Below are positions 38,312 to 46,605 of a stretch of 64,000 nucleotides of DNA, in pieces (the first letter of the stretch is position 1; the number at the start of each line of letters is the position of its first letter). Both the position numbers and the translations under genes were made by a program. The notes below the pieces were generated by a model. It ran no database searches. It was not told where the DNA came from and saw only the letters and a list, made by a program, of their open reading frames with translations. The stretch is from Glaciimonas sp. PAMC28666 (GTDB lineage: Bacteria; Pseudomonadota; Gammaproteobacteria; Burkholderiales; Burkholderiaceae_D): the NCBI RefSeq assembly GCF_016917355.1, contig NZ_CP070304.1, positions 806,001-870,000 on the forward strand, in the 5' to 3' direction.

Positions 38312-39176
38312 AGACCACGGTCTTATGGCCGTTAAGCAGTATCCGATGTTCCACAAACCACTTGACCGCACGCGCAAGTACCACGGACTCCACGTCGCGA
38401 CCAATCGCAGTCAACGTATCGGGTGCCATGGCATGGTCGACCCGGGCGACATCTTGCTCGATAATCGGGCCCTCGTCCAAATCGCCGGTCACGAAGTGCG
38501 CGGTTGCCCCGATCAGCTTCACGCCACGGTCGTGCGCCTGATAATAGGGTTTAGCACCTTTAAAGCTGGGCAGGAAGGAGTGATGAATGTTGATCGCCCG
38601 CCCTTTCAGAGCCGTACATAAAGCAGGTGACAATATTTGCATATAACGCGCTAACACTACTAAATCAATATTATTGGTTTCAACCAACTCCAATATGCGT
38701 GATTCTTGCGCCAATTTAGCGGCCGCAGATGCGCCATTTGCCAGCGGGAGATGGTGAAAGGGAATGTTGTAACTGGCCGCTAATTGATAAAAATCGGTGT
38801 GATTGGAAACAATCGCAGGAATTTCTACCTCCAGCAGACCGCTCTTGTATCTGAACAACAAGTCGTTCAGGCAATGACCGATTTTGGAAACCATTAGCAG
38901 CATTCGCGGTTTCTTCGCGGCATCATTGAGTTGCCACGACATCTGCATGGTCGCCGCCAAGGCGGCAAAAGAGTCACGCAACAGGTCGTCGCCAAGAGTG
39001 GGATTTTCCGAAGCGAAATGCACGCGCATAAAAAACAAACTTGATTGCGCGTCACCGAATTGCGCAGAATCGATGATATTGCAGCCATATTCGGCTAAAA
39101 AGCCCGATACACGATGGACAATGCCGCGCTGATCAACACAAGACAAGGTAAGAATATATTCTGGGTAGCTCATCAT
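38304..39176 (-). CDS. purU: Formyltetrahydrofolate deformylase
   Basis: PurU hydrolyses 10-formyl-THF to formate and THF and so balances the one-carbon pool. From the ATG at 39174-39176 it has 290 residues: an N-terminal ACT domain (YILTLSCVDQRGIVHRVSGF) for regulation and a formyltransferase domain with the catalytic region INIHHSFLPSF and GDLDEGPII. An upstream reading of 29 more residues has no family resemblance. A second ATG follows directly at 39171-39173. It ends in the 13-bp array. Confidence 0.95.
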   Translation of the reverse strand: MMSYPEYILTLSCVDQRGIVHRVSGFLAEYGCNIIDSAQFGDAQSSLFFMRVHFASENPTLGDDLLRDSFAALAATMQMSWQLNDAAKKPRMLLMVSKIGHCLNDLLFRYKSGLLEVEIPAIVSNHTDFYQLAASYNIPFHHLPLANGASAAAKLAQESRILELVETNNIDLVVLARYMQILSPALCTALKGRAINIHHSFLPSFKGAKPYYQAHDRGVKLIGATAHFVTGDLDEGPIIEQDVARVDHAMAPDTLTAIGRDVESVVLARAVKWFVEHRILLNGHKTVVFK

Positions 39177-39267
39177 TATTTTATTAGGTTGCACACCAGC
39201 CCATAGCGACAAGACTTCAGCGTTGGGCGAAAGATGCCATTGTCGCACGGCTTCAGCAGACAAACAA

Positions 39268-39299
39268 AACCCGGGCGTACTTTAAGGAGGGCCCGGGTT
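39268..39299 (-). terminator. Terminator-like hairpin between bactofilin and purU
   Basis: AACCCGGGC (39291-39299 read in reverse) pairs with GCCCGGGTT (39268-39276), a 9-bp GC-rich stem followed on the minus strand by TTTTGTTTG. It lies 178 bp after the bactofilin stop and 92 bp before the purU start. It may end the bactofilin transcript or attenuate purU. Confidence 0.65.
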
Positions 39300-39477
39300 C
39301 TTGAGACAACAATTAAAATATTACAATGCCAGCAAGTTCATTGACATAAGTTGGTCCCACGCACGTGCTGCGCGTTCCTTACGGCGTTAGCGTCAAATTA
39401 GCTACTTGAAAATACGATAACTTTAATCGCAAAATCGGACACTTTTAATAAACCGTCAAGAGTGGCACGACGCTCAG

Positions 39478-40035
39478 TTATACGGTGGTCGAGGGCACCG
39501 CAGCGACAGCAGCAGGTGGGGCAGTTTTAGCAGCAGCCGTTCCAACTTGCACTTCGCCGATCAGTTGACCGCCTTCTTCAATCACGACCTTACCGTACCG
39601 AATCTTCCCTGAAACCTTGCCGGTGGCATAAATGACCAATTTTTCCCGAACAGTCAGATCGCCATTGAATTCGCCGTGAATTTCAGCCAGATCGATTTCC
39701 GCAGAGCCGATGAAAGCACCCTTCTCGGCAATATGAATGACACGCGAATTCATGGTGGCTTCAACACGACCTTCAACGACAAGTGTATCGCAATCAGTAA
39801 TTTCGACGCCTTTAAGCTTTATATTCGGCCCGACGATCAACTTACTCCCACCTTCAGTCGTGCTGGAAGCATTAGAGTGTTGTGTAGACAGCATGGAATT
39901 AGCGGTTGAAGTCACTTGATTGCCAGCCTTTGGAAAAGTAGATGGGCTATTCGACGACAAATTATTGGTTGCACTAAGAGGGGAATTTGGTGTTGGTGTT
40001 TCGCGCTTACCAAAAAGCGTTTCTGAACGAAGCAT
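39478..40035 (-). CDS. Bactofilin family cytoskeletal protein
   Basis: The 185-residue protein has a disordered Ser/Thr/Asn-rich N-terminal arm (~1-60), then the bactofilin (DUF583) right-handed beta-helix with repeats such as LVVEGRVEATMNSRVIHIAEKG, GEFNGDLTVREKLVI and GKVSGKIRYGKVVIEEGG. It ends in an Ala/Pro-rich tail. Bactofilins polymerise without nucleotides and scaffold cell-wall enzymes or polar structures. AGGAG lies five bases before the ATG. No peptidase partner (LmdC-like) is adjacent. Confidence 0.9.
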   Translation of the reverse strand: MLRSETLFGKRETPTPNSPLSATNNLSSNSPSTFPKAGNQVTSTANSMLSTQHSNASSTTEGGSKLIVGPNIKLKGVEITDCDTLVVEGRVEATMNSRVIHIAEKGAFIGSAEIDLAEIHGEFNGDLTVREKLVIYATGKVSGKIRYGKVVIEEGGQLIGEVQVGTAAAKTAPPAAVAAVPSTTV

Positions 40036-40616
40036 GAAATCTCCTGATAATAGTAGAAACTGTCTGCCTTACGCATGCAGTGCCCTACTGGTAAAAAATA
40101 ATTAGAACTTCTGCGTCGTTTGCGCGGCGTTTAACGAGCCGTTACTCGAACGCGTAGTCTTCGTGGTAAATCGGATGAGGTTATCTGGAGTCGTTCAATT
40201 GACACATTGTAAAATGTCATCAAAAAAACACGCCTAAATAATAATTTTGGTCAAAAGACACTTGCTTGAGATACAGATAATTCTTAAAAAGTTCACGTTT
40301 AGATTTAATCATTTGTAACAGTGTCAAAAACTAGCGCTATTATTTTTTGTTTTGACTTCAAAATTTCTATTTAGACAACCAGAACGCTGCCTTCACAACA
40401 TGGTATGCATTCTACGAAGACATGCAAGCCGTTATGTCTATCGAACGCCATTTTTTTGCTCCACTAGCACGCGCAATGCAACTACGAATAACGGTTTTCT
40501 CAAAACATCGTATTCATAGTACGCCGAATACTCTCTCAGTCGCTATACTTAACGGTCACATAAAATACACGCTACACGGCATTATCCGCCGTGCAGCAAG
40601 CCGGAGAAAAAATTAA
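40036..40616. other. Intergenic region between bactofilin and thyA
   Basis: This 581-bp AT-rich gap holds the divergent promoters of the bactofilin gene and thyA. A perfect 6-bp hairpin CACGGC/GCCGTG (40575-40593) sits ten bases before the thyA ribosome-binding site GGAG (40603-40606). No convincing gene is seen. Confidence 0.45.
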
Positions 40617-41591
40617 ATGAAGCAATACCTCGATCTGGTACAGATGGTTCTGGACAATGGAAGCTGGCAGGAAAACCGTACGGGAATAAGAACGATCAGC
40701 ATGCCCGGCGCGATGATGCGTTTTGACCTGCAAAAGGAAGGTTTTCCAGCGGTCACGACAAAGAGGCTGGCCTTTAAGTCCGTAGTCGGAGAACTGGTGG
40801 GGTTTTTAAGAGCGTCCCGAAGTGCCGCTGACTTTCGCGCATTGGGATGCAAGGTGTGGGACCAGAATGCCAATGAAAACGCTGCATGGCGTGCCAATCC
40901 GTATCGCTTGGGAGAGGATGACCTCGGTCCGGTTTATGGCGTCCAGTGGCGTGCGTGGCCAGCCTACAAGCTTTTGGAAAAAACTGAGTTAGGTCAGATC
41001 GCAGATGCGCAGCAAAGAGGTTATCAGTTGATATCCTCTTTGCAAGATGACGGGAAAGAAAAAGTGCTTTTATATAAAGCCATCGATCAATTGCGCGAAT
41101 GCCTGGATACGATCATGGAAAATCCTGGCAGTCGACGGATATTATTTCACGGGTGGAATTGTGCCGAGCTTGATGCCATAGCCCTTCCCGCATGCCACCT
41201 TTTATATCAATTCCTGCCCAATGCGGCGACCAAAGAAATTTCGCTCTGCCTTTACATACGCAGTAATGACATCGGACTGGGCACGCCATTCAATCTCGCC
41301 GAAGCAGCCGCCTTGCTGCATCTGGTAGGACGGCTGACCGGATATACGCCGCGCTGGTTTACTTATTTTATTGGCGATGCGCATATCTACGAGAATCATT
41401 TAAGCATGCTTGAAGAACAACTCCAACGCGCGCCCCACGCCGCCCCACGTTTGCTGATATCGGATCGCATTCCTGACTTTGCAAAAACAGGAAAGTACGA
41501 ACCAGAGTGGCTGGAAAAAATCGAACCGGGTGATTTTTCATTGGAAAATTATGAGCATCACCCTGCGCTGACAGCGCCCATGGCGGTTTAA
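40617..41591 (+). CDS. thyA: Thymidylate synthase (long form)
   Basis: ThyA methylates dUMP to dTMP and turns methylene-THF into dihydrofolate. The 324-residue enzyme has the dUMP-phosphate arginine in RTGIRT (21-26), the catalytic Cys193 in [22 protein letters not shown] and GDAHIYENH. It is ~60 residues longer than the E. coli enzyme because of an insert around residues 85-150, as in the Lactobacillus casei form. The usual LPPCH is LPACH here. Its metabolic partner folA is ~9.8 kb downstream rather than adjacent. Confidence 0.96.
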   Translation: MKQYLDLVQMVLDNGSWQENRTGIRTISMPGAMMRFDLQKEGFPAVTTKRLAFKSVVGELVGFLRASRSAADFRALGCKVWDQNANENAAWRANPYRLGEDDLGPVYGVQWRAWPAYKLLEKTELGQIADAQQRGYQLISSLQDDGKEKVLLYKAIDQLRECLDTIMENPGSRRILFHGWNCAELDAIALPACHLLYQFLPNAATKEISLCLYIRSNDIGLGTPFNLAEAAALLHLVGRLTGYTPRWFTYFIGDAHIYENHLSMLEEQLQRAPHAAPRLLISDRIPDFAKTGKYEPEWLEKIEPGDFSLENYEHHPALTAPMAV

Positions 41592-41680
41592 AGCAGCCTT
41601 AAAAATAAGGTGGCGGTATTCGCGACCACCACCTACCGCCACGAGCCGCCACGAGCCACCACTCTTATTCGCTTCAATAA

Positions 41681-41712
41681 TGAATTTACGACACAACCGT
41701 GAATTTACGACA
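41681..41712 (+). repeat. 13-bp direct repeat beside the IS left end
   Basis: TGAATTTACGACA occurs at 41681-41693 and again at 41700-41712, ending four bases before the left inverted repeat of the insertion sequence. It could be part of the target or a duplicated end. Confidence 0.8.
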
Positions 41713-41715
41713 TAT

Positions 41716-43121
41716 ATGGACGCCCTCAGTTTGCCAAGCATTAAATCGATGATGAGCATAAGGGTAAGATTGCAGCCATATATTCGGACTTTCATTGAGG
41801 TTTTCACCTCTGTCCCTGATGGAATATGCTGGCCAGGTCCTAATCAGAACCACGCGCTCGAGGCGCATGTCGCATTACAGGTTTTCCTGACCCCGGTCTA
41901 ACCTGGTTTGCCATCACTTCATCTTGCCTGCACAACCTGTGGAAGGTTTTCTCTTCTTCGTGATAGATGGTGTTATTTATTTCAATAGTTTCCTGGATTT
42001 TTCTGGCCCGATTTGATTATGCACCAGCCAGAGCTGGGCAATACTCAGGTCGGAACCTTTGTTCTTCATGTACCAATAACGCCCATACTACCCTCGCATT
42101 TTTATTTGCCAGAGCGACCGCAGCGACATTTTTATTTCGTCGACTGAGTAACTTATTGAGCCAGGTAGTAGATGGTTTATTGTCGGCAAATCGAATCACC
42201 GCTCGTGCTCCATGAATCAATAGCGTGCGTAAATAAGTGTCACCGCGTTTGCTGATGCCTAAAAGCACGGATTTGCCCCCACTGGAATGCTGTCGGGGAA
42301 CCAGTCCTAACCAGGCAGCTAGTTGGCGCCCGCTCACGAAATTCTTAGCATCTCCAATTGATGCCACTAATGCCGTGGCAGTGATGGGACCTATTCCTGG
42401 TATTTCTGCAAGTTTTCTGCTCATTTCTGAAGAACGGTGCCATTGTTGAATTTTGTCATCCATTTCATCGACCTGTTTATCCATGTCTTTCAAGTGATCA
42501 TACAAACGTTGTAGCAGATCTCGAAAGCTTGCCGGCAAATCTGATTTTTCCATGATTTCAGGGAGACGCCTGGCGATGTTTGCAATTGCTTGCGGAATAA
42601 TGATGCCGAACTCGGACAGTAATCCGCGAATTTGGTTTGCTTGAGCTGTTCTCGCTTTGATAAAAGACTGACGCACTCGGTGCAATGACAGGACAGCTTG
42701 TTGTTCGTCCGTTTTTATTGGAACGAAGCGCATATTAGGCCGAGAAACGGCCTCACAAATTGCTTCTGCATCGGCCATGTCATTTTTATTGGTCTTGACA
42801 TAGGCCTTCACAAATTGAGGAGCCATCAGTTTCACAGTATGCCCCATCGCGGTCAGTTTCCTGCCCCAGTAATGGGCGCTGCCACACGCTTCCATTCCAA
42901 TCAAACACGGTTGCAGTTGAGCAAAGAACTCAGCCATTTTTACGCGATCGAGTTTTTTTCGAAGCACGGTATTTCCATGATCATCGACGCCATGAACTTG
43001 AAACACATTCTTTGCTAAATCGATTCCAATCGAAGTCATCTTCATTTTGGACGCTCCTTTCGTTTAGGAAAATATCACTCCTATTTTGGCACGTTGATGC
43101 CGTTCGAAAGAGGGCGTCCAT
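41716..43121 (-). mobile_element. IS110-family (IS1111-type) insertion sequence
   Basis: Perfect 12-bp inverted repeats ATGGACGCCCTC (41716-41727) and GAGGGCGTCCAT (43110-43121) bracket a single transposase gene. IS110 proper lacks inverted repeats, while the IS1111 subgroup has short subterminal ones, so the true ends probably lie a few bases outside. The left ~290 bp is a non-coding 3' flank. No flanking target duplication is evident, as expected for this family. The element appears intact. Confidence 0.85.
42017..43045 (-). CDS. IS110/IS1111-family DEDD transposase
   Basis: The 342-residue enzyme has the RuvC-like DEDD site: Asp8 in GIDLAKN, Glu in GMEACGSAHYW (~52) and the Asp pair in TNKNDMADAEAI (~93-96). 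The C-terminal Transposase_20 domain contains the conserved Ser region and a helix-hairpin-helix (LAEIPGIGPITATALVASIGD, HSSGGKSVLLGISKRGD). A good AAAGGAG precedes the ATG. IS110 enzymes excise a circular intermediate and, in IS621-like members, are guided by a bridge RNA encoded in a non-coding end. Confidence 0.94.
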   Translation of the reverse strand: MKMTSIGIDLAKNVFQVHGVDDHGNTVLRKKLDRVKMAEFFAQLQPCLIGMEACGSAHYWGRKLTAMGHTVKLMAPQFVKAYVKTNKNDMADAEAICEAVSRPNMRFVPIKTDEQQAVLSLHRVRQSFIKARTAQANQIRGLLSEFGIIIPQAIANIARRLPEIMEKSDLPASFRDLLQRLYDHLKDMDKQVDEMDDKIQQWHRSSEMSRKLAEIPGIGPITATALVASIGDAKNFVSGRQLAAWLGLVPRQHSSGGKSVLLGISKRGDTYLRTLLIHGARAVIRFADNKPSTTWLNKLLSRRNKNVAAVALANKNARVVWALLVHEEQRFRPEYCPALAGA

Positions 43122-43163
43122 TCCATTAGAACCGACTCAAGGGAGCAGGCCTCTGTAATCAGG

Positions 43164-44654
43164 TTAGCTCGTTTTTGGAGGATTAAGCTCAACCGGGACC
43201 GGCGATATTTTATGGCTGGCATCATCCTGCCAGCCGCCGCCGAGCGCCTTATATAACGAAACAGTCGCTTGTAGCCGCTTCAATTTCAGTGCGCCTAATT
43301 CGTTCTGCACGTCTGATAATGCACGCTGCGTATCCAGCACGGTCATCAAGTCTTCTGCCCCGACCCGATAACGGATCTCCGACAAATTAAATGCGAAACG
43401 TGCTTGCTCCATTTCAGTCGTTTTCAAGGACCGCTGCTCGTCCAGACTTCTGATCTGCCCCAACACCTTGTCGACTTCCGATAACGCGGAAATGACGGTA
43501 GAACGATAAACCTGCACAAGTTCTTGCTTTTGAGCGATCGCCAGATCCCGTTGATTTTTCAATAAGCCTGCATCAAAAATTGGCGCAACCAGAGAGGTCC
43601 CAACGTTAGCAAGCAAGTTTGGTCCATTAAACAATGATAACAACGCGCCACTTTGCGCACCGGTCGATCCTGTCAAGCGGATGCTGGGAAATAAAGCTGC
43701 ACGTGCCACAGCGACGTTGGCGTTGGCCGCCGCTAGCTGCGCTTCGGCGCGCCGGATATCTGGACGGCGAGAGAGTAATTCGGAGGGCAATCCGGGTGTC
43801 ACGTCTGGCAATGCGATGGTATCGAGCCCATGATCTGCGACTTTAAAGGTCTGCGATGATCGACCCAGTAGAATTGCCAGCGCCGACTGCGCTTCGCGCT
43901 CCTGCTGCATCAAGTCCGGAATCGAGGCTTTCTGTCCAGCCACGGCCGAACGCTGACGCGCGAGATCCAACGGTGATGCCGCTCCGGCGCTACTTTGTGC
44001 CTCAACTAACGCGAGTACCCGTTCCGCGTTCGCGACGTTCTCGCGCGCGATATTGAGCCGATCATGTAACGACAACACCTGCAGGAAAGTCGAGACGATA
44101 CCGCTGGTGACCGTCAATGCAACGGTTTGTCGATCATACAGATTCGCTTTTAGCGAGGCCTCGGCAGCGGCCAGACTGGCTTTATTTTTTCCCCAAAAAT
44201 CAATTTCGTAACTGACCTGCAACAAGCCGCTTGCTGAAGTATTCGCAGCACCATTATTTCCCAACGGTAAGTCGCGATTTCCCCCAGCAGAAAAATCGGC
44301 TGTGGGTAATAGCGGCGCGCCCGCAATCCGCGCTTGCGCTTCGGCCTGACGCACACGCGCCAGAGCGGCTGCAATTTCAAGATTACTACGCTGCCCTTCA
44401 TCGACCAATTGGGTAAGTTCAACACTACCAAAACGTTTCCACCAATCATTATCCGGCCATTCCTGATCACTCGGTTTTCCGCTGAGCGTCCAGCCTGCCG
44501 GCATTTCGACTGCCGGCGGGGGTTCCGAGATAGGAATATTGTGCGCACACCCCGCCAGAAAAGCGCACAACACGCCTAGGGCTAAAGTGGAAGAATACGG
44601 GGCAACGAAGGATTTCAGTTTTAAACAAGCAAAAAGGCGCATATTCCGTTCCAT
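43164..44654 (-). CDS. TolC-like outer-membrane efflux lipoprotein (NodT family)
   Basis: The 496-residue outer-membrane factor has a lipoprotein signal with lipobox LAGC (Cys36). Two outer-membrane-efflux repeats follow (~70-270 and ~280-470), with family landmarks YEIDFWGKNKASLAAAEASL and SRRPDIRRAEAQLAAANANVAVARAALFP. It forms the trimeric exit duct of a tripartite efflux system. Its ATG overlaps the stop of the adaptor gene (TAATGG), so the two are translationally coupled. No pump gene lies on either side. Confidence 0.92.
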   Translation of the reverse strand: MERNMRLFACLKLKSFVAPYSSTLALGVLCAFLAGCAHNIPISEPPPAVEMPAGWTLSGKPSDQEWPDNDWWKRFGSVELTQLVDEGQRSNLEIAAALARVRQAEAQARIAGAPLLPTADFSAGGNRDLPLGNNGAANTSASGLLQVSYEIDFWGKNKASLAAAEASLKANLYDRQTVALTVTSGIVSTFLQVLSLHDRLNIARENVANAERVLALVEAQSSAGAASPLDLARQRSAVAGQKASIPDLMQQEREAQSALAILLGRSSQTFKVADHGLDTIALPDVTPGLPSELLSRRPDIRRAEAQLAAANANVAVARAALFPSIRLTGSTGAQSGALLSLFNGPNLLANVGTSLVAPIFDAGLLKNQRDLAIAQKQELVQVYRSTVISALSEVDKVLGQIRSLDEQRSLKTTEMEQARFAFNLSEIRYRVGAEDLMTVLDTQRALSDVQNELGALKLKRLQATVSLYKALGGGWQDDASHKISPVPVELNPPKTS

Positions 44655-46111
44655 TAGCGCGTTACCGATGTAACACCTGCGGGACTTGAAGGGCTATTGG
44701 GAGGAGCGGCATTCTTTTGCTGTGGAACCAGCGTCGAAAAAGGCGCCGCTGCAGAGTTGCCGCCAGGAGCAACTACCGGGACGACAGACTTGCCGCCGTT
44801 TGATTGATTAATCGGACTAACCGGGTCGCCTAACTTTGCCGAGGTCCCCGACGTCGATGAAACAGCTGGCGCAGGCGGTGGAACAACTTTAGGCTGTAAT
44901 AAGACTGCAGGGATCGGCCCCACCAATAACAGGTCGCCGGCGCTTAAGCCTGATACAACTTGCACCTGCTGCTGCGTCCGTAAGCCGATTTTCAGCTTAC
45001 GCGGACTGAGTTGCTGATTTGCATCCAGCACATTCGCAGCGTATAGGCCATCATCGTCAGGCTTTCCAAGTAGTTTGCTCGGCAGCAGCACAGCGTCTTT
45101 GGCTTCGGCAATGATGAACCGGACTTGCGTGCTCATACCGCTCATTAACTCCTGGTCTGGGTTATCGACCTCAAATAACACGTTATAAAACGTTTGCTTG
45201 CCCTGTTCTCCGGTTCCGTCCGCGGGTACCGGGATAACCTGCCGTAACTTACCCGACCATTGTTTTCCTGGATAGCCCGGAGTCGTGAAAGTGGCCGTGA
45301 TACCGCGGCGCAAACGCGTGACATCAATTTCAGCCACACGGGCCTGAACCGTCATTTTCGACAGATCGGCAATGCGCATCAATGGGGCAGTCGGCAGGGG
45401 CGCACCGACCGTTTGCCCCGGACGTGCATTAAGTGCCACCACGGTGCCTGTAATAGGTGCCATCACCTGCGTATGCTGACGGCTCTCGTCGTCAAACTTC
45501 AACGTGGCCTCGACCTGGCGGATTTGCGCATTAATGGCGTCCACCCGGGCGCTAGCAGACGACATGCTCATACGGCTGGATTCGAAGGATTCTTCACGCG
45601 TGGCATTCTGTGCCTTGAGTTGCGTTTGTCGCTTGAATTGTAGCTCGGCAAAATCCATTTGTGCGCGTTGGTCTGCAAGTTCAGCCTGCAAACGGGCCAT
45701 CTGCGCCCGATTGGTTTCAACCTTGGCCGGTTGTAAAGTGGGCGTAATTTCTACGACCATCTTTCCAGCTTGCACGGTATCGCCAACTGATACCAAAACG
45801 TCCTTGATTTGTCCTGCCACCTGCGCGTTCGCATCAGCGTATTTGTAAAGTTGCAGTTTCCCTGCAGCCTCAACAGTTTGCTGAATATCACCACGCTGAA
45901 TGGTGACGGTGTCAAACTTAATGGGCGCAGGCGGTCCCATCTCCGGCGCAACAGCGGGAGCCGGCTTTGGCTGCTGCAACACTTGCGCCAGAACCACTCC
46001 GGCACTAAGTACGACCACCAACGATAAGCCTACGGCGAGACTGCCGCGGCGAAATAGCCGAGACGAATCACGAGTGGGCGGGGGCAAAGGTTTTAGCTGA
46101 TCAACAGTCAT
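44654..46111 (-). CDS. MacA-like periplasmic adaptor (HlyD/RND membrane-fusion) protein
   Basis: The 485-residue adaptor has one N-terminal membrane anchor (~25-45), a lipoyl/barrel-sandwich half (VEAAGKLQLYKYADANAQVAGQI), a long alpha-hairpin (~125-220) and the returning half APITGTVVALNARPGQTV. A beta-barrel domain precedes a Pro/Ser/Ala-rich tail of about 90 residues that is unusual for the family. The anchor and AQVAGQI block resemble MacA, which works with the ABC pump MacB. MacB is absent here and the outer-membrane factor follows directly. Confidence 0.9.
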   Translation of the reverse strand: MTVDQLKPLPPPTRDSSRLFRRGSLAVGLSLVVVLSAGVVLAQVLQQPKPAPAVAPEMGPPAPIKFDTVTIQRGDIQQTVEAAGKLQLYKYADANAQVAGQIKDVLVSVGDTVQAGKMVVEITPTLQPAKVETNRAQMARLQAELADQRAQMDFAELQFKRQTQLKAQNATREESFESSRMSMSSASARVDAINAQIRQVEATLKFDDESRQHTQVMAPITGTVVALNARPGQTVGAPLPTAPLMRIADLSKMTVQARVAEIDVTRLRRGITATFTTPGYPGKQWSGKLRQVIPVPADGTGEQGKQTFYNVLFEVDNPDQELMSGMSTQVRFIIAEAKDAVLLPSKLLGKPDDDGLYAANVLDANQQLSPRKLKIGLRTQQQVQVVSGLSAGDLLLVGPIPAVLLQPKVVPPPAPAVSSTSGTSAKLGDPVSPINQSNGGKSVVPVVAPGGNSAAAPFSTLVPQQKNAAPPNSPSSPAGVTSVTR

Positions 46112-46605
46112 CGTAGCACGTCAAAATAAACAAAAAATAAGTGGCTGGAACCGCAAATAGCCCATGCGTTGACCAAGGACCTGCGCCGGGCGAAAAAGTT
46201 GAGGCCTCACATAAAATTCCGTCAGCGTTTTGGCTTACTTTCCGTCCTCGCCCACTGGCGTCGTCTACAGGCTTAGCGAGGTCGCTGTCAGAACCTTAGA
46301 ACCATTTTACGTAAGTCCCAAGATATTTCCAGAGGTCGACAATTTTCATAACAAAAAAACATAAAAAAGTCGTCGTCTCCAGTATGAGGGCGCAGTGCGT
46401 ATTTTAGACGGAATAACGGCGCTACTCTGTCACGCACTGGAACAGAATGGTAACAGTTGTTACCGGCCGCATCGCAAGATGGCCGTATTCGAACCAATTT
46501 CACCTCTGCCCCGATGAGAACAGTGAGGCTGATCAGATTATGTAAACGTCAATGAGGCCTTTAGCCGGCTGACCGCCAATGAACTAATCAAAACGAACAA
46601 AACAT
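46112..46605. other. Intergenic region upstream of the efflux pair
   Basis: This 494-bp gap lies between the end of opgH and the start of the adaptor gene. It carries a near-palindrome (46449-46464) and no convincing gene. A 71-codon minus-strand frame there has no translation signal. Confidence 0.45.
46449..46464. promoter_or_regulatory. Candidate operator palindrome
   Basis: GGTAACA-GT-TGTTACC is a perfect dyad of two 7-bp arms with a two-base centre, about 340 bp upstream of the adaptor start. Its length and symmetry fit a dimeric regulator such as a TetR- or MarR-type protein. No such regulator gene is adjacent. Confidence 0.4.

Noticed and set aside
46288-46503. 71-codon minus-strand frame upstream of the adaptor gene
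   Set aside because: No ribosome-binding site, no recognisable domain and atypical composition; it spans the candidate promoter region.
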